The notes: generated from the sequence alone by a model not told the origin. A DNA stretch of 64,000 nt from Hydrogenophaga sp. IBVHS1 (GCF_002127265.1 NZ_NFUU01000001.1:930001-994000); one strand, 5' to 3'. Positions 55,085 to 63,982 are shown, numbered from the stretch's first letter. Numbers and translations: made by a program.

Positions 55085-55630
55085 ATGACACTGCTTCGAT
55101 CCACCGCCTCGCTGCTTTTTCTGTGCCTGACGGGTGTTGCAGGAGCCCAGACGCTGAGTTCCCCGCTGCCCCCCGGCGCTGCGGCCTCGCAGCCACCGGT
55201 GTCGCCGCATGTGCAAGGGCAGGGGGCCGGCGTGCACAGCCCGCAGAGCCCGATTGCGCCCTTGCCCCAGCGAAGCGACGTGGTGGCCTGGTCCATGCTG
55301 ACCGACATCACCACCAGGGTGGATAAGAAGCGCATCGTGCCGGTCTACCCCGACGCGGTGAACGCGCTGAACCAGAAAACGCTGCGGTTGCAGGGCTTCA
55401 TGATGCCGCTCGAACCCGGCGAGAACCAGCGCCATTTTCTGCTGGCCTCGGTGCCACTGACCTGCTCTTTCTGCTCGCCAGGCGGGCCTGAAAGCATGGT
55501 GGAGGTGCGCACCAGCAAGCCGGTGAAATACAAACTGGAGGCGGTGGTGGTGGAGGGCAAGTTCCACGTGCTGCAGAACGACAAATACGGTCTGTACTAC
55601 CGCATCACGGAGGCGGTGGGCGTTGAGTGA
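55085..55630 (+). CDS. DUF3299 domain protein, secreted
   Basis: A 181-residue protein with a signal peptide (LLFLCLTGVAGAQ) and a Pro-rich linker to about residue 65. The DUF3299 domain includes LQGFMMPLEPGENQRHFLLAS, CSFCSPGGPESMVEV and KPVKYKLEAVVVEGKF. The CxxC in PLTCSFCSPGG could bind metal or form a disulfide. DUF3299 genes accompany Zur-controlled MacB-like transporters in other bacteria, and this gene ends such an operon here. Confidence 0.88.
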   Translation: MTLLRSTASLLFLCLTGVAGAQTLSSPLPPGAAASQPPVSPHVQGQGAGVHSPQSPIAPLPQRSDVVAWSMLTDITTRVDKKRIVPVYPDAVNALNQKTLRLQGFMMPLEPGENQRHFLLASVPLTCSFCSPGGPESMVEVRTSKPVKYKLEAVVVEGKFHVLQNDKYGLYYRITEAVGVE

Positions 55631-55643
55631 GTAACATCCTTGG

Positions 55644-56600
55644 GTGAATTTCGCTCAACACCCCGTCGTCGCTTCTCTCACCCCGGTTTTCCTGCTCATC
55701 GCGCTCGGCTTTCTGGCCGGTCGCCTGCAGTGGATCCGCGACAGTTCCATCAAGGACCTGTCCAACCTGGTGTTCCTGCTGTTGATCCCCGCGCTGCTGT
55801 TTCGCACCATGAGTGCGGTGCGTTTCGAGCAGCTCGACCTGCTGCCGGTGGCAGCCTACTTTCTGGCCGCGCTCGCTCTGCTCGGTGTGTCCATCGCTTG
55901 GCGCGGGTTCAACCGCGGCAGCGTGGTCATGGCGCTGGCGGGTACGTTCTCGAACATGGTCATGCTGGGTATCACGCTGGTCGAGCTCGCCTATGGCAAG
56001 GCTGGCCTGGTCACCTTGCTCACCCTGGTGTCGGTGCACGCGCTCATCCTGCTCACGGTCGGCTCCATCGTGCTCGAACTCGCCGTGGCGCGCGAAGCCC
56101 GTGCGGGTGGCGAGCGTGCGCCTCACGTGCTGGCCACGGCCTGGTCGGCCTTCAAGGGCGCGCTGATCCATCCCATCCCACTGCCCATTCTCTGTGGTTT
56201 GCTGTTCGCCCAGACCGGCTGGACGCTGCCCACCGTGGTGGACAGGCCGTTGCAATTGCTCGGCAGCGCGTTCGGTCCCATCGCGCTGGTGCTGGTGGGG
56301 GTGACGCTGGCGCGCACGCCGATGGCGGGCCACCTTCGTCAGGCGCTCTGGATCAGCGCCTCGAAGAATCTGGTGCTGCCGGTGCTGGTGGGCGCCAGCG
56401 CCTGGGCCATGGGCATCTCCGGCCTGCCACTCACCGTGATGGTGGTGGCCGCCGCGCTGCCGATCGGCGCCAACGTGTTCCTGTTTGCCCAGCGCTACGA
56501 AGTGGCGCAGGAGATCACCACGGCCAGCATGGGCTTGTCCACGGTGCTGGCGCTGTTCACGCTGAGCCTGGTGATGCTGCTCATGTCGCACATCGGATGA
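55644..56600 (+). CDS. AEC family transporter
   Basis: A 318-residue auxin-efflux-carrier-like protein with ten predicted helices (PVFLLIALGFLAGRLQWI; NLVFLLLIPALLFRT; TASMGLSTVLALFTLSLV). The start is a GTG at 55644 giving the standard N-terminus. The family exports organic acids such as malate or malonate. It begins 13 bases after the DUF3299 gene but is likely functionally separate. It ends convergent with the TM2 gene by a six-base gap. Confidence 0.9.
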   Translation: MNFAQHPVVASLTPVFLLIALGFLAGRLQWIRDSSIKDLSNLVFLLLIPALLFRTMSAVRFEQLDLLPVAAYFLAALALLGVSIAWRGFNRGSVVMALAGTFSNMVMLGITLVELAYGKAGLVTLLTLVSVHALILLTVGSIVLELAVAREARAGGERAPHVLATAWSAFKGALIHPIPLPILCGLLFAQTGWTLPTVVDRPLQLLGSAFGPIALVLVGVTLARTPMAGHLRQALWISASKNLVLPVLVGASAWAMGISGLPLTVMVVAAALPIGANVFLFAQRYEVAQEITTASMGLSTVLALFTLSLVMLLMSHIG

Positions 56601-56606
56601 ACGCGG

Positions 56607-57065
56607 TCACTGGCTGATCTTGCGGCCCTCTTCGACCTGGTATTCGAAGTAGCGCTGAAAGCCGAACGCCAGGCTGCCCATCAAGGCGACGGTGCCCATG
56701 AGCAGTGCCGCCACGAGTGCGCCAATGGTCAGCCAGTTTGTGCCGCCCGGGTTCGCGTCGGCGGGCAGACCGGGATTGAACTGGCGGTTCCACTTCTCTC
56801 GATCGGTCAGTGCGTAGACGATGGCCATGAGGCAGCTCGCTGCCACTGTCATGCCCAGCAGGGGAATCAGAATCCACGAGAGCTTGTCGTCCTGCCCGTA
56901 CAGAAGGACGCGGTCCACACCCCACAGGCCGAGTGCGGCGGGTATGGGGTGCAGCCAACCCACCCAATCGCCCAGGCCCCGCAGGTAGAAGCGGTGCAGG
57001 CCGAGCACACCGAAGATCAGCGCCAGCCACACGGCCAGCGTCTTGTTCCTGCGGTACGCGCTCAT
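56607..57065 (-). CDS. TM2-domain membrane protein
   Basis: A 152-residue membrane protein beginning with a basic stretch and the TM2 motif KTLAVWLALIFGVLGLHRFYLRG. Three or four membrane spans are predicted. TM2 proteins have no settled bacterial function. Its start overlaps the stop of the GNAT gene (ATGA). Confidence 0.85.
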   Translation of the reverse strand: MSAYRRNKTLAVWLALIFGVLGLHRFYLRGLGDWVGWLHPIPAALGLWGVDRVLLYGQDDKLSWILIPLLGMTVAASCLMAIVYALTDREKWNRQFNPGLPADANPGGTNWLTIGALVAALLMGTVALMGSLAFGFQRYFEYQVEEGRKISQ

Positions 57066-57592
57066 GCCGTGGCATTCGGTGGTGTGCTGTCGCCCGCGCC
57101 CAGGGTCTTCTGCATCATCACGATATCGAGCCAGCGATCGAACTTCCAGCCGCAGGACTGCACCACGCCCACCATCTCGAAGCCCAGCGCGCGGTGCACG
57201 CCAATGGAGCCGGCGTTGTTCGAGTCGCCAATCACCGCCATGACCTTGCGTGTGCCCGTGCGCTCCAGCACCGCCAGCAATTCGGCCAGCAACGCGCGGC
57301 CCAAGCCCTTGCGGTGCGCCGCCGGGTCCATGTAGATCGAGTCTTCTACCGAAAACCGGTAGGCGGGGCGCGGCTTGAACCAGTTGCCATAGGCAAATCC
57401 GAGCACCTGGCCGTCTTCCTCCGCCACCAGCCAGGGGAGGCCTTTGGCCAATACATCGGCGCGGCGGGCTGTCATGTCGGCCAGGCTCGGGGGCGTGGTT
57501 TCAAAAGTGCCTGTGCCGTGCAGCACATGGTGGCCATAGATGCGGGTGATGGCGTCGAGGTCTTCGTCGCGGCTGGGGCGGATGAGGGGCAT
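57062..57592 (-). CDS. GNAT N-acetyltransferase (phosphinothricin acetyltransferase-like)
   Basis: A 176-residue acetyltransferase with the acetyl-CoA loop HRKGLGRALLAELLAVLERTG (R/Q-x2-G-x-G/A) and the IGDSNNAGSIGVHRALGFEMVG segment typical of the PAT/Pat-like branch. Members acetylate amino groups of amino-acid analogues such as methionine sulfoximine. The ATG at 57592 gives the standard start (MPLIRPS). It precedes the TM2 gene in a two-gene unit. Confidence 0.92.
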   Translation of the reverse strand: MPLIRPSRDEDLDAITRIYGHHVLHGTGTFETTPPSLADMTARRADVLAKGLPWLVAEEDGQVLGFAYGNWFKPRPAYRFSVEDSIYMDPAAHRKGLGRALLAELLAVLERTGTRKVMAVIGDSNNAGSIGVHRALGFEMVGVVQSCGWKFDRWLDIVMMQKTLGAGDSTPPNATA

Positions 57593-57640
57593 GGCGTCAG
57601 TGGGGAAGGATGGCAAAGAGGGAAGCACCGCCAGACGGGC

Positions 57641-57646
57641 TATAAT
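57641..57646 (+). promoter_or_regulatory. -10 element before rpsP
   Basis: A consensus TATAAT sits 124 bases before the rpsP start, but no good -35 is seen at the right distance. The intervening leader contains a GTACC-AGTTC-GGTAC inverted repeat (57733-57747). Confidence 0.45.
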
Positions 57647-57769
57647 CGCGGGTTTCGTGGCGTTTCGCTGGCCGGGTGGTCAGTCGTGTGTCTCAGGCGC
57701 CGCGATCGAGGCGGGTTGCAAAACCCAGTGAAGTACCAGTTCGGTACCTCTCCACCCGAAGGATAAATC

Positions 57770-58027
57770 ATGGTCGTCATCCGACTTTCCCGCGGCGGCG
57801 CAAAAGCCCGTCCTTTCTACAACATCGTGGTTGCCGACAAGCGCAACCGCCGTGATGGCCGTTTCATCGAGCGCATCGGGTTTTACAACCCGCTGGCGCG
57901 CGGTGGTGAAGAGCCGCTGCGCATCGCGCTGGATCGCCTGACCTACTGGACCAGCGTGGGCGCCACCCCGTCCGACACGGTGGCACGCCTGGTCAAGCAA
58001 AACGCAGCCACGGCCACCACGGCCTGA
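57770..58027 (+). CDS. rpsP: 30S ribosomal protein S16
   Basis: An 85-residue S16 protein with the signature [39 protein letters not shown]. It is a primary binder of 16S rRNA and needed for 30S assembly. GAAGGA lies eight bases before the ATG. It leads the conserved rpsP-rimM-trmD-rplS operon. Confidence 0.98.
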   Translation: MVVIRLSRGGAKARPFYNIVVADKRNRRDGRFIERIGFYNPLARGGEEPLRIALDRLTYWTSVGATPSDTVARLVKQNAATATTA

Positions 58028-58043
58028 TCCTTCCTCGCCGAAG

Positions 58044-58643
58044 GTGACCAGCCCCGCGTCCGACGCCTTTCAGGCGTCGTCCCTGCCCGATGACGCCATC
58101 GAGCTGGGCCGCATTCAGGACGCGTGGGGCATCAAGGGCTGGGTTCGCATCCTGCCCCACAGTGCCGATACCGAGGCGCTGATCGTTTCCCCGACATGGT
58201 TCCTGCAGCCGCCCGAAGCCCGCTTCGCGCGCGGCTTCTCGGCGTTTTCGGGCTGCGTGGCGGTCGAAGTTGCCGAGGTCAAGGCCCATGCCGATGGCCT
58301 CGTGGCACAGCTCGTCGGCGTCGGTGATCGCAATGCGGCCGAAGCCTTGAAGGGTGTCCGCATTTACCTGCCGCGCAGTGCTTTTCCCGCCACGCCAGAG
58401 GGCGAGTACTACTGGGTGGACTTGATCGGTCTGGACGTCTTCAACCGGGAAGGCGTGCACCTCGGCGTGGTGCGCGACCTGATGCCCACCGGGCCCAACT
58501 CCGTTCTGGTGCTGGAATACCCCGAAGCAGTCGATGGCACACCGGAGGTGGCCGAGCGCATGATCCCGTTCGTGGGCGCCTATGTCGACCACGTTGACAA
58601 AGCCGCACGGCGCATCACGGTCGACTGGCAACCGGACTACTGA
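58044..58643 (+). CDS. rimM: ribosome maturation factor RimM
   Basis: A 199-residue RimM. The N-terminal domain has ELGRIQDAWGIKGWVRILP (about residues 18-36) and the PRC-barrel domain follows with GEYYWVDLIGLDVFN and IPFVGAYVDHVD. It binds S19 and helps process 16S rRNA. The start is a GTG at 58044, 16 bases after the rpsP stop; other starts downstream would cut the N-terminal domain. Confidence 0.97.
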   Translation: MTSPASDAFQASSLPDDAIELGRIQDAWGIKGWVRILPHSADTEALIVSPTWFLQPPEARFARGFSAFSGCVAVEVAEVKAHADGLVAQLVGVGDRNAAEALKGVRIYLPRSAFPATPEGEYYWVDLIGLDVFNREGVHLGVVRDLMPTGPNSVLVLEYPEAVDGTPEVAERMIPFVGAYVDHVDKAARRITVDWQPDY

Positions 58644-58673
58644 GTTCAGGACGTCTGCACACAGGCTCGCTCC

Positions 58674-59450
58674 ATGCGCTTCGACGTCATTTCACTGTTC
58701 CCTGAACTGTTCGAGCCATTTCTTGCGAATGGCATCAACCGCCGCGCCTTCGAGTCCGGCAAGGTGGATGTGCACCTCTGGAACCCGCGCGATTACGCAG
58801 AAGGCAACTACCGGCGCGTGGACGACCGCCCTTTCGGTGGCGGCCCTGGCATGGTGATGATGGCCGAGCCGCTGTGGCGATGCTTGCAGGCGGTGCGCGA
58901 AGCGCGGGGCGAGGCCGAAGCGGCGCGAGCGCCGGTGGTTTTGTTCTCACCCATTGGCGACAAGCTGGACCATGCCGGCGTGGCGAAATGGGCAGAAAGC
59001 CAGGGCGCTGTGCTGGTGTGCGGACGCTACGAGGGCATCGACCAGCGTTTCATCGACGCGTGCATTGACCAGCAGATCAGTCTGGGCGACTTCGTGCTCT
59101 CAGGCGGTGAAATTGCTGCCATGGCTTTGCTTGACGCCTTGGCGCGCCTGCAACCCGGCGTGCTGAACGACGAGGGCAGCCACCAGCAGGACAGCTTCAA
59201 TCCAGCGCTGGATGGTCTGCTGGACAGCCCGCACTTCACCCGTCCGGAGGTCTGGCAGGGCCCGGCAGGGCCACAACCCGTGCCGGAGGTGCTGCTGGGC
59301 GGCCATCACGAGCGCATCGCGCGCCATCGGCGGGAGCAAAGCTTGCTGCTCACCGCGCGCCAGCGCCCGGATCTTCTGGAGCGGTCCCGCGAGAGCGGCT
59401 TGCTCGATCCGGCGGACCTGGCTTTCCTGCGTTCTCAAGGCTTGCTATAA
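58674..59450 (+). CDS. trmD: tRNA (guanine-N1-)-methyltransferase TrmD
   Basis: A 258-residue SPOUT methyltransferase with MRFDVISLFPELFEPF, the active-site RPFGGGPGMVMMAEP, and the knot region GRYEGIDQRFIDACIDQQISLGDFVLSGGE. It methylates G37 of tRNAs to hold the reading frame. Third gene of the operon. Its stop overlaps a TATAAT (59446-59451) that may be an extra promoter for rplS. Confidence 0.98.
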   Translation: MRFDVISLFPELFEPFLANGINRRAFESGKVDVHLWNPRDYAEGNYRRVDDRPFGGGPGMVMMAEPLWRCLQAVREARGEAEAARAPVVLFSPIGDKLDHAGVAKWAESQGAVLVCGRYEGIDQRFIDACIDQQISLGDFVLSGGEIAAMALLDALARLQPGVLNDEGSHQQDSFNPALDGLLDSPHFTRPEVWQGPAGPQPVPEVLLGGHHERIARHRREQSLLLTARQRPDLLERSRESGLLDPADLAFLRSQGLL

Positions 59451-59582
59451 TCCAAGGCTTTTCGATCCTCTGACCGGCCGCCGCGACCGGGCCACCCCGC
59501 AGACTCCACAGGTCTGGACAGGGGCCCTGCCGGATTCGCGGCCTTTAGTGCAGCGCGGTCATGACCGACAAAACAGGAAATC

Positions 59583-59939
59583 ATGAACCTCATCCAGACC
59601 CTAGAGCAGGAAGAAATTGCTCGCCTCGGCAAAGTGATCCCGCCGTTCGCCCCTGGCGACACCGTGATCGTCAGCGTGAACGTGATCGAAGGCACGCGCA
59701 AGCGAGTGCAGGCCTACGAAGGCGTTGTGGTGGCCCGTCGCAACCGCGGCCTCAACTCCAGCTTCATCGTGCGCAAGATCTCCAACGGTGAAGGCGTGGA
59801 ACGCACCTTCCCGCTGTACAGCCCGCTGATCGCCAAGATCGAAGTGAAGCGTCGCGGTGCCGTGCGCCGCGCCAAGCTGTACTACCTGCGCGAGCGCAGC
59901 GGCAAGTCGGCACGCATCCGCGAAAAGCTGGGCGCGTAA
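59583..59939 (+). CDS. rplS: 50S ribosomal protein L19
   Basis: A 118-residue L19 with [26 protein letters not shown] and [22 protein letters not shown]. It lies at the 30S/50S interface. The 132 bases before it contain a GC-rich, hairpin-forming leader that may host regulation, and a TATAAT at its left end. The strong terminator downstream closes the operon. Confidence 0.98.
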   Translation: MNLIQTLEQEEIARLGKVIPPFAPGDTVIVSVNVIEGTRKRVQAYEGVVVARRNRGLNSSFIVRKISNGEGVERTFPLYSPLIAKIEVKRRGAVRRAKLYYLRERSGKSARIREKLGA

Positions 59940-59955
59940 GCCTTCAAGCTGGCGC

Positions 59956-59984
59956 AAAAAGCCGCTCCTCGGAGCGGCTTTTTT
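59956..59984 (+). terminator. strong Rho-independent terminator after rplS
   Basis: GCCGCTCC-TC-GGAGCGGC is an eight-pair perfect stem extended by A-U pairs on both sides, with five As before and a run of six Ts after. It begins 17 bases past the rplS stop. Confidence 0.93.
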
Positions 59985-60009
59985 ACGTTCCGCCTATGCT
60001 CGCAGTCTC

Positions 60010-60693
60010 ATGACCCAGCTTCTGCCTGCCTTCGACCCTCGCCTCGTGCCCATTCAGGCCGACGCGCCCGACGAAATCCTTCACCCGGCTCAGGCGCAGC
60101 GCCTCACGCCAGCAGGCCTGCGCGATCTGTTCACCCATCCCCCGGTGTGGACGCCCGAACTGCACCGCGAGCGAAAGTTTGGCAACCGGGCACCCACCCA
60201 GGCCGCCGTGCTGCTGCCGCTGGTCATGCGCGACGAACTCACGCTGATCCTCACCCAGCGCACCACGCGCATGTCGACGCATGCGGGGCAGATTGCACTG
60301 CCCGGCGGCAAGCTCGACCCGGAGGATGCCGATGCCATCGCCGCTGCGTTGCGCGAAGCGCATGAAGAGATCGGCCTGCAGCCGGACCATGTGGAGGTGC
60401 TCGGCACCATGCCCGAATACGTCACCGGAACGGCGTTCATCATCACACCGGTGGTGGCCCTGGTGCAGCCGGGCTTTGAACTCGTGCCCAACCCGCATGA
60501 GGTGGACGATGTGTTCGAGGTGCCGCTGGCTTACCTCATGAACCCTTTGCACCACCGTCGACATGCGCACGATTTCGAAGGCGTGGTTCGCGAGTGGTAT
60601 TCGATGCCCTATCAGGATGGCGACACTGAGCGTTTCATCTGGGGCGCCACCGCAGGCATGCTGCGCAACTTCTATCGGCTTCTTACAGCCTGA
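60010..60693 (+). CDS. Nudix CoA diphosphatase (NudL-like)
   Basis: A 227-residue Nudix hydrolase. The CoA-specific UPF0035-type motif LTQRTTRMSTHAGQIALPGGK precedes the Nudix box GGKLDPEDADAIAAALREAHEEIG. It hydrolyses CoA and acyl-CoA to phosphopantetheine and 3',5'-ADP. The ATG at 60010 lies just past the rplS terminator; an in-frame reading upstream overlaps rplS. Confidence 0.93.
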   Translation: MTQLLPAFDPRLVPIQADAPDEILHPAQAQRLTPAGLRDLFTHPPVWTPELHRERKFGNRAPTQAAVLLPLVMRDELTLILTQRTTRMSTHAGQIALPGGKLDPEDADAIAAALREAHEEIGLQPDHVEVLGTMPEYVTGTAFIITPVVALVQPGFELVPNPHEVDDVFEVPLAYLMNPLHHRRHAHDFEGVVREWYSMPYQDGDTERFIWGATAGMLRNFYRLLTA

Positions 60694-60732
60694 TCCAGAG
60701 GCTCACCATGAGCGCGCCACTATGATGGCGCC

Positions 60733-61662
60733 ATGAGCTTCTTCGCTATTCTTATTGCCCTGTTGCTGGAGCAAGCGCGTCCCCTGGCCTTTGACAATCC
60801 CGTTCATGGTGGTTTGCGCGGGTGGGCCCGCATGGTTCGTCGCAATCTCGATGCGGGTCAGTCGTCCCACGGCTGGCTGGCCTGGTTGCTGGCAGTGGGC
60901 GTGCCTTCTCTGCTGGCCGGCCTGGTGTACTGGGGGTTGTGGCAATTCAGCTCGGTGCTGGCGTTCGTCTGGGTGGTATGCGTTCTGTATGTGACGCTCG
61001 GCTTTCGCCAGTTCAGCCACCACTTCAGCGAGATCCGTCAGGCACTGGAAGAGGGCAACGATCTTGCGGCGCGCGAGAAGCTGGCCTCCTGGCTTCGCGT
61101 AGACGCCTCCACACTGCCGCGCACCGAATTGCTGCGCCAGGTGATCGAGCATTCAGTGCTTGCGGCGCATCGCCATGTGTTCGGCGTGCTGGTGTGCTTC
61201 GCGGTGTTCTGGGCACTGGGGCTGGGGCCTTCGGGTGCGGTGTTCTACCGCCTGGCCGAATACCTCTCGCGCAACTGGCGCGCGCGCCCCGACGGCACGC
61301 CCAGCGTGGCACTGCAATCTGCTGCGGAAAAGGCTTGGGGCTGGGTAGACCACGTGCCGGCGCGCATGACCGCACTGGGCTTTGCCATCGTCGGCAATTT
61401 CGAGGAGGCGGTGGCGAGCTGGCGGGGTGATGCAGAACGCTTCGCCCCAGGGAGCGATGGCGTGGTGCTGGCCGCCACCTCCGGCGCACTCAACGTACGA
61501 CTGGCGCCGCAGCCGGATGCGCTGGCACTGCCGGAAGAGGGCGACCCAGGCAGCCGGCCAGAGCCGCAACTGGCGCATCTGGGCAGTGTGGTGGGGCTGG
61601 TTTGGCGAGCCGTGGTGCTCTGGATGCTGCTGCTCGCCCTGCTCACGCTCGCAGGGCTGTAG
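60733..61662 (+). CDS. CobD/CbiB family membrane protein
   Basis: A 309-residue membrane protein starting SFFAILIALLLEQARPL, with four to five predicted helices and a long internal loop (RQALEEGNDLAAREKLASWL). It matches the CobD/CbiB-type family, whose canonical member makes adenosylcobinamide. In many Betaproteobacteria a divergent homologue sits here with no cobalamin genes, so an amide-ligase role is not assured. Start is the ATG at 60733. Confidence 0.85.
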   Translation: MSFFAILIALLLEQARPLAFDNPVHGGLRGWARMVRRNLDAGQSSHGWLAWLLAVGVPSLLAGLVYWGLWQFSSVLAFVWVVCVLYVTLGFRQFSHHFSEIRQALEEGNDLAAREKLASWLRVDASTLPRTELLRQVIEHSVLAAHRHVFGVLVCFAVFWALGLGPSGAVFYRLAEYLSRNWRARPDGTPSVALQSAAEKAWGWVDHVPARMTALGFAIVGNFEEAVASWRGDAERFAPGSDGVVLAATSGALNVRLAPQPDALALPEEGDPGSRPEPQLAHLGSVVGLVWRAVVLWMLLLALLTLAGL

Positions 61663-61716
61663 GCGCTCAGTAGGCCGCCATCTATGGTCAGCGCGATGAT
61701 GCGTACACCCTCCTGA

Positions 61717-62547
61717 TCAGGACGGACCGCAAAGGCCGCGACCCGATGAGCGAGCAGGCCCGGCAATGGAAGGCAGGGATGGCCCAGACGCCGGGTCTGC
61801 CCCACCGGAACCACCTGCCACCGCACCCCGAGCCTGCGACGGATTGCCGGCCTCCGCACCTTGCGCCACTCGGCCACGCGTGGCAGGTGACAGCGCGGGC
61901 AAAGGGTCCAGCGGCAATGAAGGCACCACCCCGGCGCCACGGACACGGCCCGCCGCTCCAGGTCGCGCGGTGGGAGACATGGCACCCAGTTCGCTCACCT
62001 CAGGGGCGCCTGCAGCGGGCGGCAATCGCAGTGCCGCAAGTCGCCGCTCCATCACACCTCGCCACTCCGAGGGCATCAACGCATTGGCACGGAGCCGGGA
62101 ACCGGCAGGGCTGCCTACCGCGGGCAGCGCACAGGGCGAGTGCGCGGCAGGCGCCAGGGGCACATCTTGGCGCAGCCCGCGCAGATTGAGTGGCGGCACG
62201 AACGGCGCCGTGGGCAACGCGGCCGCTGAAGGTGTAGAGGCGTGAGCAGGCGGCAGCACGGGCATCCCCAGGCCGGCCCCCTGCGCTTCTTCCCTGTCCA
62301 GAAGATCCATCAAACCTTCCACGAGCTCAGGGCTCTGTGGACGAATGCTGTGGGTAGCGGACGGACTTAACGTGCTTTCTGACAGATTCCACCCGATGGA
62401 GGCCTCGGCGTCTGGGCTCCCATCCAGACGGTCATCACTGTCAGAACCACCCGCAGCCTCATCCGCAGCAAGCGGGAGCCCTCCCAAAAATTCCTCTTGC
62501 AGCGGTGCCACAGCAGGCCGCTGGCCATTTCCTCTTTGCGTTGCCAT
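61717..62547 (-). CDS. orphan low-complexity (Pro/Ala/Gly/Ser-rich) protein
   Basis: A 276-residue hypothetical protein with no signal peptide, membrane span or domain I recognise. Composition is dominated by Ala, Pro, Gly, Ser and Leu. A short helical stretch occurs around residues 155-180 (MPSEWRGVMERRLAALRL) and an acidic one near residues 30-50 (GSDSDDRLDGSPDAE). Most of the chain is likely disordered. No homologous neighbour explains it. It lies alone, flanked by an AT-richer 195-base gap on the rsgA side, so recent acquisition or a secreted effector is possible. The reading frame could also be partly spurious. Confidence 0.5.
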   Translation of the reverse strand: MATQRGNGQRPAVAPLQEEFLGGLPLAADEAAGGSDSDDRLDGSPDAEASIGWNLSESTLSPSATHSIRPQSPELVEGLMDLLDREEAQGAGLGMPVLPPAHASTPSAAALPTAPFVPPLNLRGLRQDVPLAPAAHSPCALPAVGSPAGSRLRANALMPSEWRGVMERRLAALRLPPAAGAPEVSELGAMSPTARPGAAGRVRGAGVVPSLPLDPLPALSPATRGRVAQGAEAGNPSQARGAVAGGSGGADPASGPSLPSIAGPARSSGRGLCGPS

Positions 62548-62741
62548 TTACTTCACTGCCTCCATCTTGAATTGCCTACAAAGAATCTTGGTGCGACTCA
62601 TCTCCTCGGCGCGCGGGTGCCCTGGAGATGGTCGATTCGACAATAGGAAGGCAGATCACCCTTGGGGGATCGAAGGCACCAGATGCAAAAGAATGGGCTC
62701 GAATCGCCCGGGGGAGGCGCAAAGCGGGTGCGCCTGGCTGC

Positions 62742-63662
62742 TCAGTAGCGCCTTTTGTTCGATAGCTCTTCGAACAGCTCGCCATAGATACGGTAGCGGT
62801 TCTCGCTGATGGACAGCGGCGCTTCGCCCTCCCGCACATGCGCCACCACGGCACAGCCAGGCTCATGCAGGTGAGTGCAGTTGTAAAAGCGGCATTCGCC
62901 CAGCGTGGCGTTCAGGTCGGGCATCAGGTGGGCGAGCTGCATGGGCTCGATGTGGTTCAGGCCGAATTCCTGGAAGCCGGGCGAGTCGATCAACGCCGTG
63001 CGACGCGCTTCATCTACCCAGTACCAGGTGGTGCTGGTGGTGGTGTGTTTGCCCGAGTTGAGCGCGCGCGAGATCTCCCCGGTCTGTGCACGCGCTTCAG
63101 GCACCAGCCGGTTGACCAGCGTGCTTTTGCCCACGCCGGAAGGGCCCAGCACCAGCGTTCGCTTGCCAGTCAGCCGCTCTTGCAGCGCATCGAGGCCGTC
63201 TTCCGTGCCATCGGCCGATTTCAGGCGCAGCGGCAACACGGCGCATCCCATGCGGCGGTAGGGCGCCAGGCGTGCCCAGGCGCGATCGAAAGCAGGCTGC
63301 AAGTCGCTCTTGTTGAGCACGATCAGCACATCGATGCGCTCGGCCTGCGCTGCAATCAGCGCTCTCGCAAGCTGGCGCTCGGAGAACTCGGGGTCGGCCG
63401 CCACCAGCACCAGCACCTGGTCGAGGTTGGCGGCAAACGACTTGGTTCGCATCTCGTCCTGCCGGTAGAACAGGTTGCGCCGTTCCTCCACACGCTCAAT
63501 GCTGCCTTCGTCGCCGGTGATCTGCCATTGCACCTGGTCACCCACCACCACCGCGCTCTTCTTGCCACGAGGATGGCAGATGCGACGTTCGCCATCCAGG
63601 CTTTCCACGAGGCAGTGGCGACCATGGGCAGCCACCACCAGACCGGGCATCAGATCGGCCAT
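62742..63662 (-). CDS. rsgA: ribosome small subunit GTPase RsgA
   Basis: A 306-residue circularly permuted GTPase. An N-terminal OB-fold is followed by the G4 motif NKSDL, the G1 motif GPSGVGKSTLVNRL, and G3 DSPGF. A C-terminal zinc domain contains CRFYNCTHLHEPGCAV. It aids late 30S maturation. Its start overlaps the stop of the upstream pterin dehydratase gene (TGATG). Confidence 0.97.
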   Translation of the reverse strand: MADLMPGLVVAAHGRHCLVESLDGERRICHPRGKKSAVVVGDQVQWQITGDEGSIERVEERRNLFYRQDEMRTKSFAANLDQVLVLVAADPEFSERQLARALIAAQAERIDVLIVLNKSDLQPAFDRAWARLAPYRRMGCAVLPLRLKSADGTEDGLDALQERLTGKRTLVLGPSGVGKSTLVNRLVPEARAQTGEISRALNSGKHTTTSTTWYWVDEARRTALIDSPGFQEFGLNHIEPMQLAHLMPDLNATLGECRFYNCTHLHEPGCAVVAHVREGEAPLSISENRYRIYGELFEELSNKRRY

Positions 63663-63982
63663 CAGTCCTTTTGCAGCGCATCCACTGCGGCCGCGCAATG
63701 GAAGTCGCTGACGGAGATGCCGCCCACGTCGTGCGTGTTGAAGCGCACCGTGCAACGGCTGTAGCTCACGGCAAGGTCGGGGTGGTGGTCTTCGCGGTGC
63801 GCGATCCACGCCAGCGCGTTGACGAAGGCCATGGTCTCGTAGAAGTTGGCGAAGGTGTAGGTCTTTTCCAGCGAGCCTTCGATCAGCTTCCAGCCCTGCG
63901 CGGCGTCGCCGTTGAGCTGAGTGAGCTGGGTCACGATTTCGGTGGCGGAAAGCGCGCGGCGGTTCTGGTGGATGGAATTCAT
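63662..63982 (-). CDS. phhB: 4a-hydroxytetrahydrobiopterin dehydratase
   Basis: A 106-residue pterin-4a-carbinolamine dehydratase with the signature AHREDHHPDLAVSYSRCTVRFNTHDVGGIS, holding the catalytic histidines. It recycles the oxidised pterin cofactor of phenylalanine hydroxylase; in bacteria without that enzyme it may serve molybdopterin metabolism. It is a short upstream partner of rsgA, an arrangement frequent in this group. Confidence 0.95.
   Translation of the reverse strand: MNSIHQNRRALSATEIVTQLTQLNGDAAQGWKLIEGSLEKTYTFANFYETMAFVNALAWIAHREDHHPDLAVSYSRCTVRFNTHDVGGISVSDFHCAAAVDALQKD

Noticed and set aside
57733-57747. GTACC-AGTTC-GGTAC inverted repeat in the rpsP leader
   Set aside because: It is a small hairpin just before the ribosome site; too little to claim a regulator site or riboswitch.
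62695-62709. GGGCTCGAATCGCCC, resembling a tRNA T-arm
   Set aside because: The loop and stem lengths do not fit a T-arm and no acceptor, D or anticodon arms can be built around it.
62548-62741. Possible type III secretion (PIP-box) promoter upstream of the orphan protein
   Set aside because: The TTCG half-sites on the reverse strand are about 25 bases apart rather than the 15-16 required.
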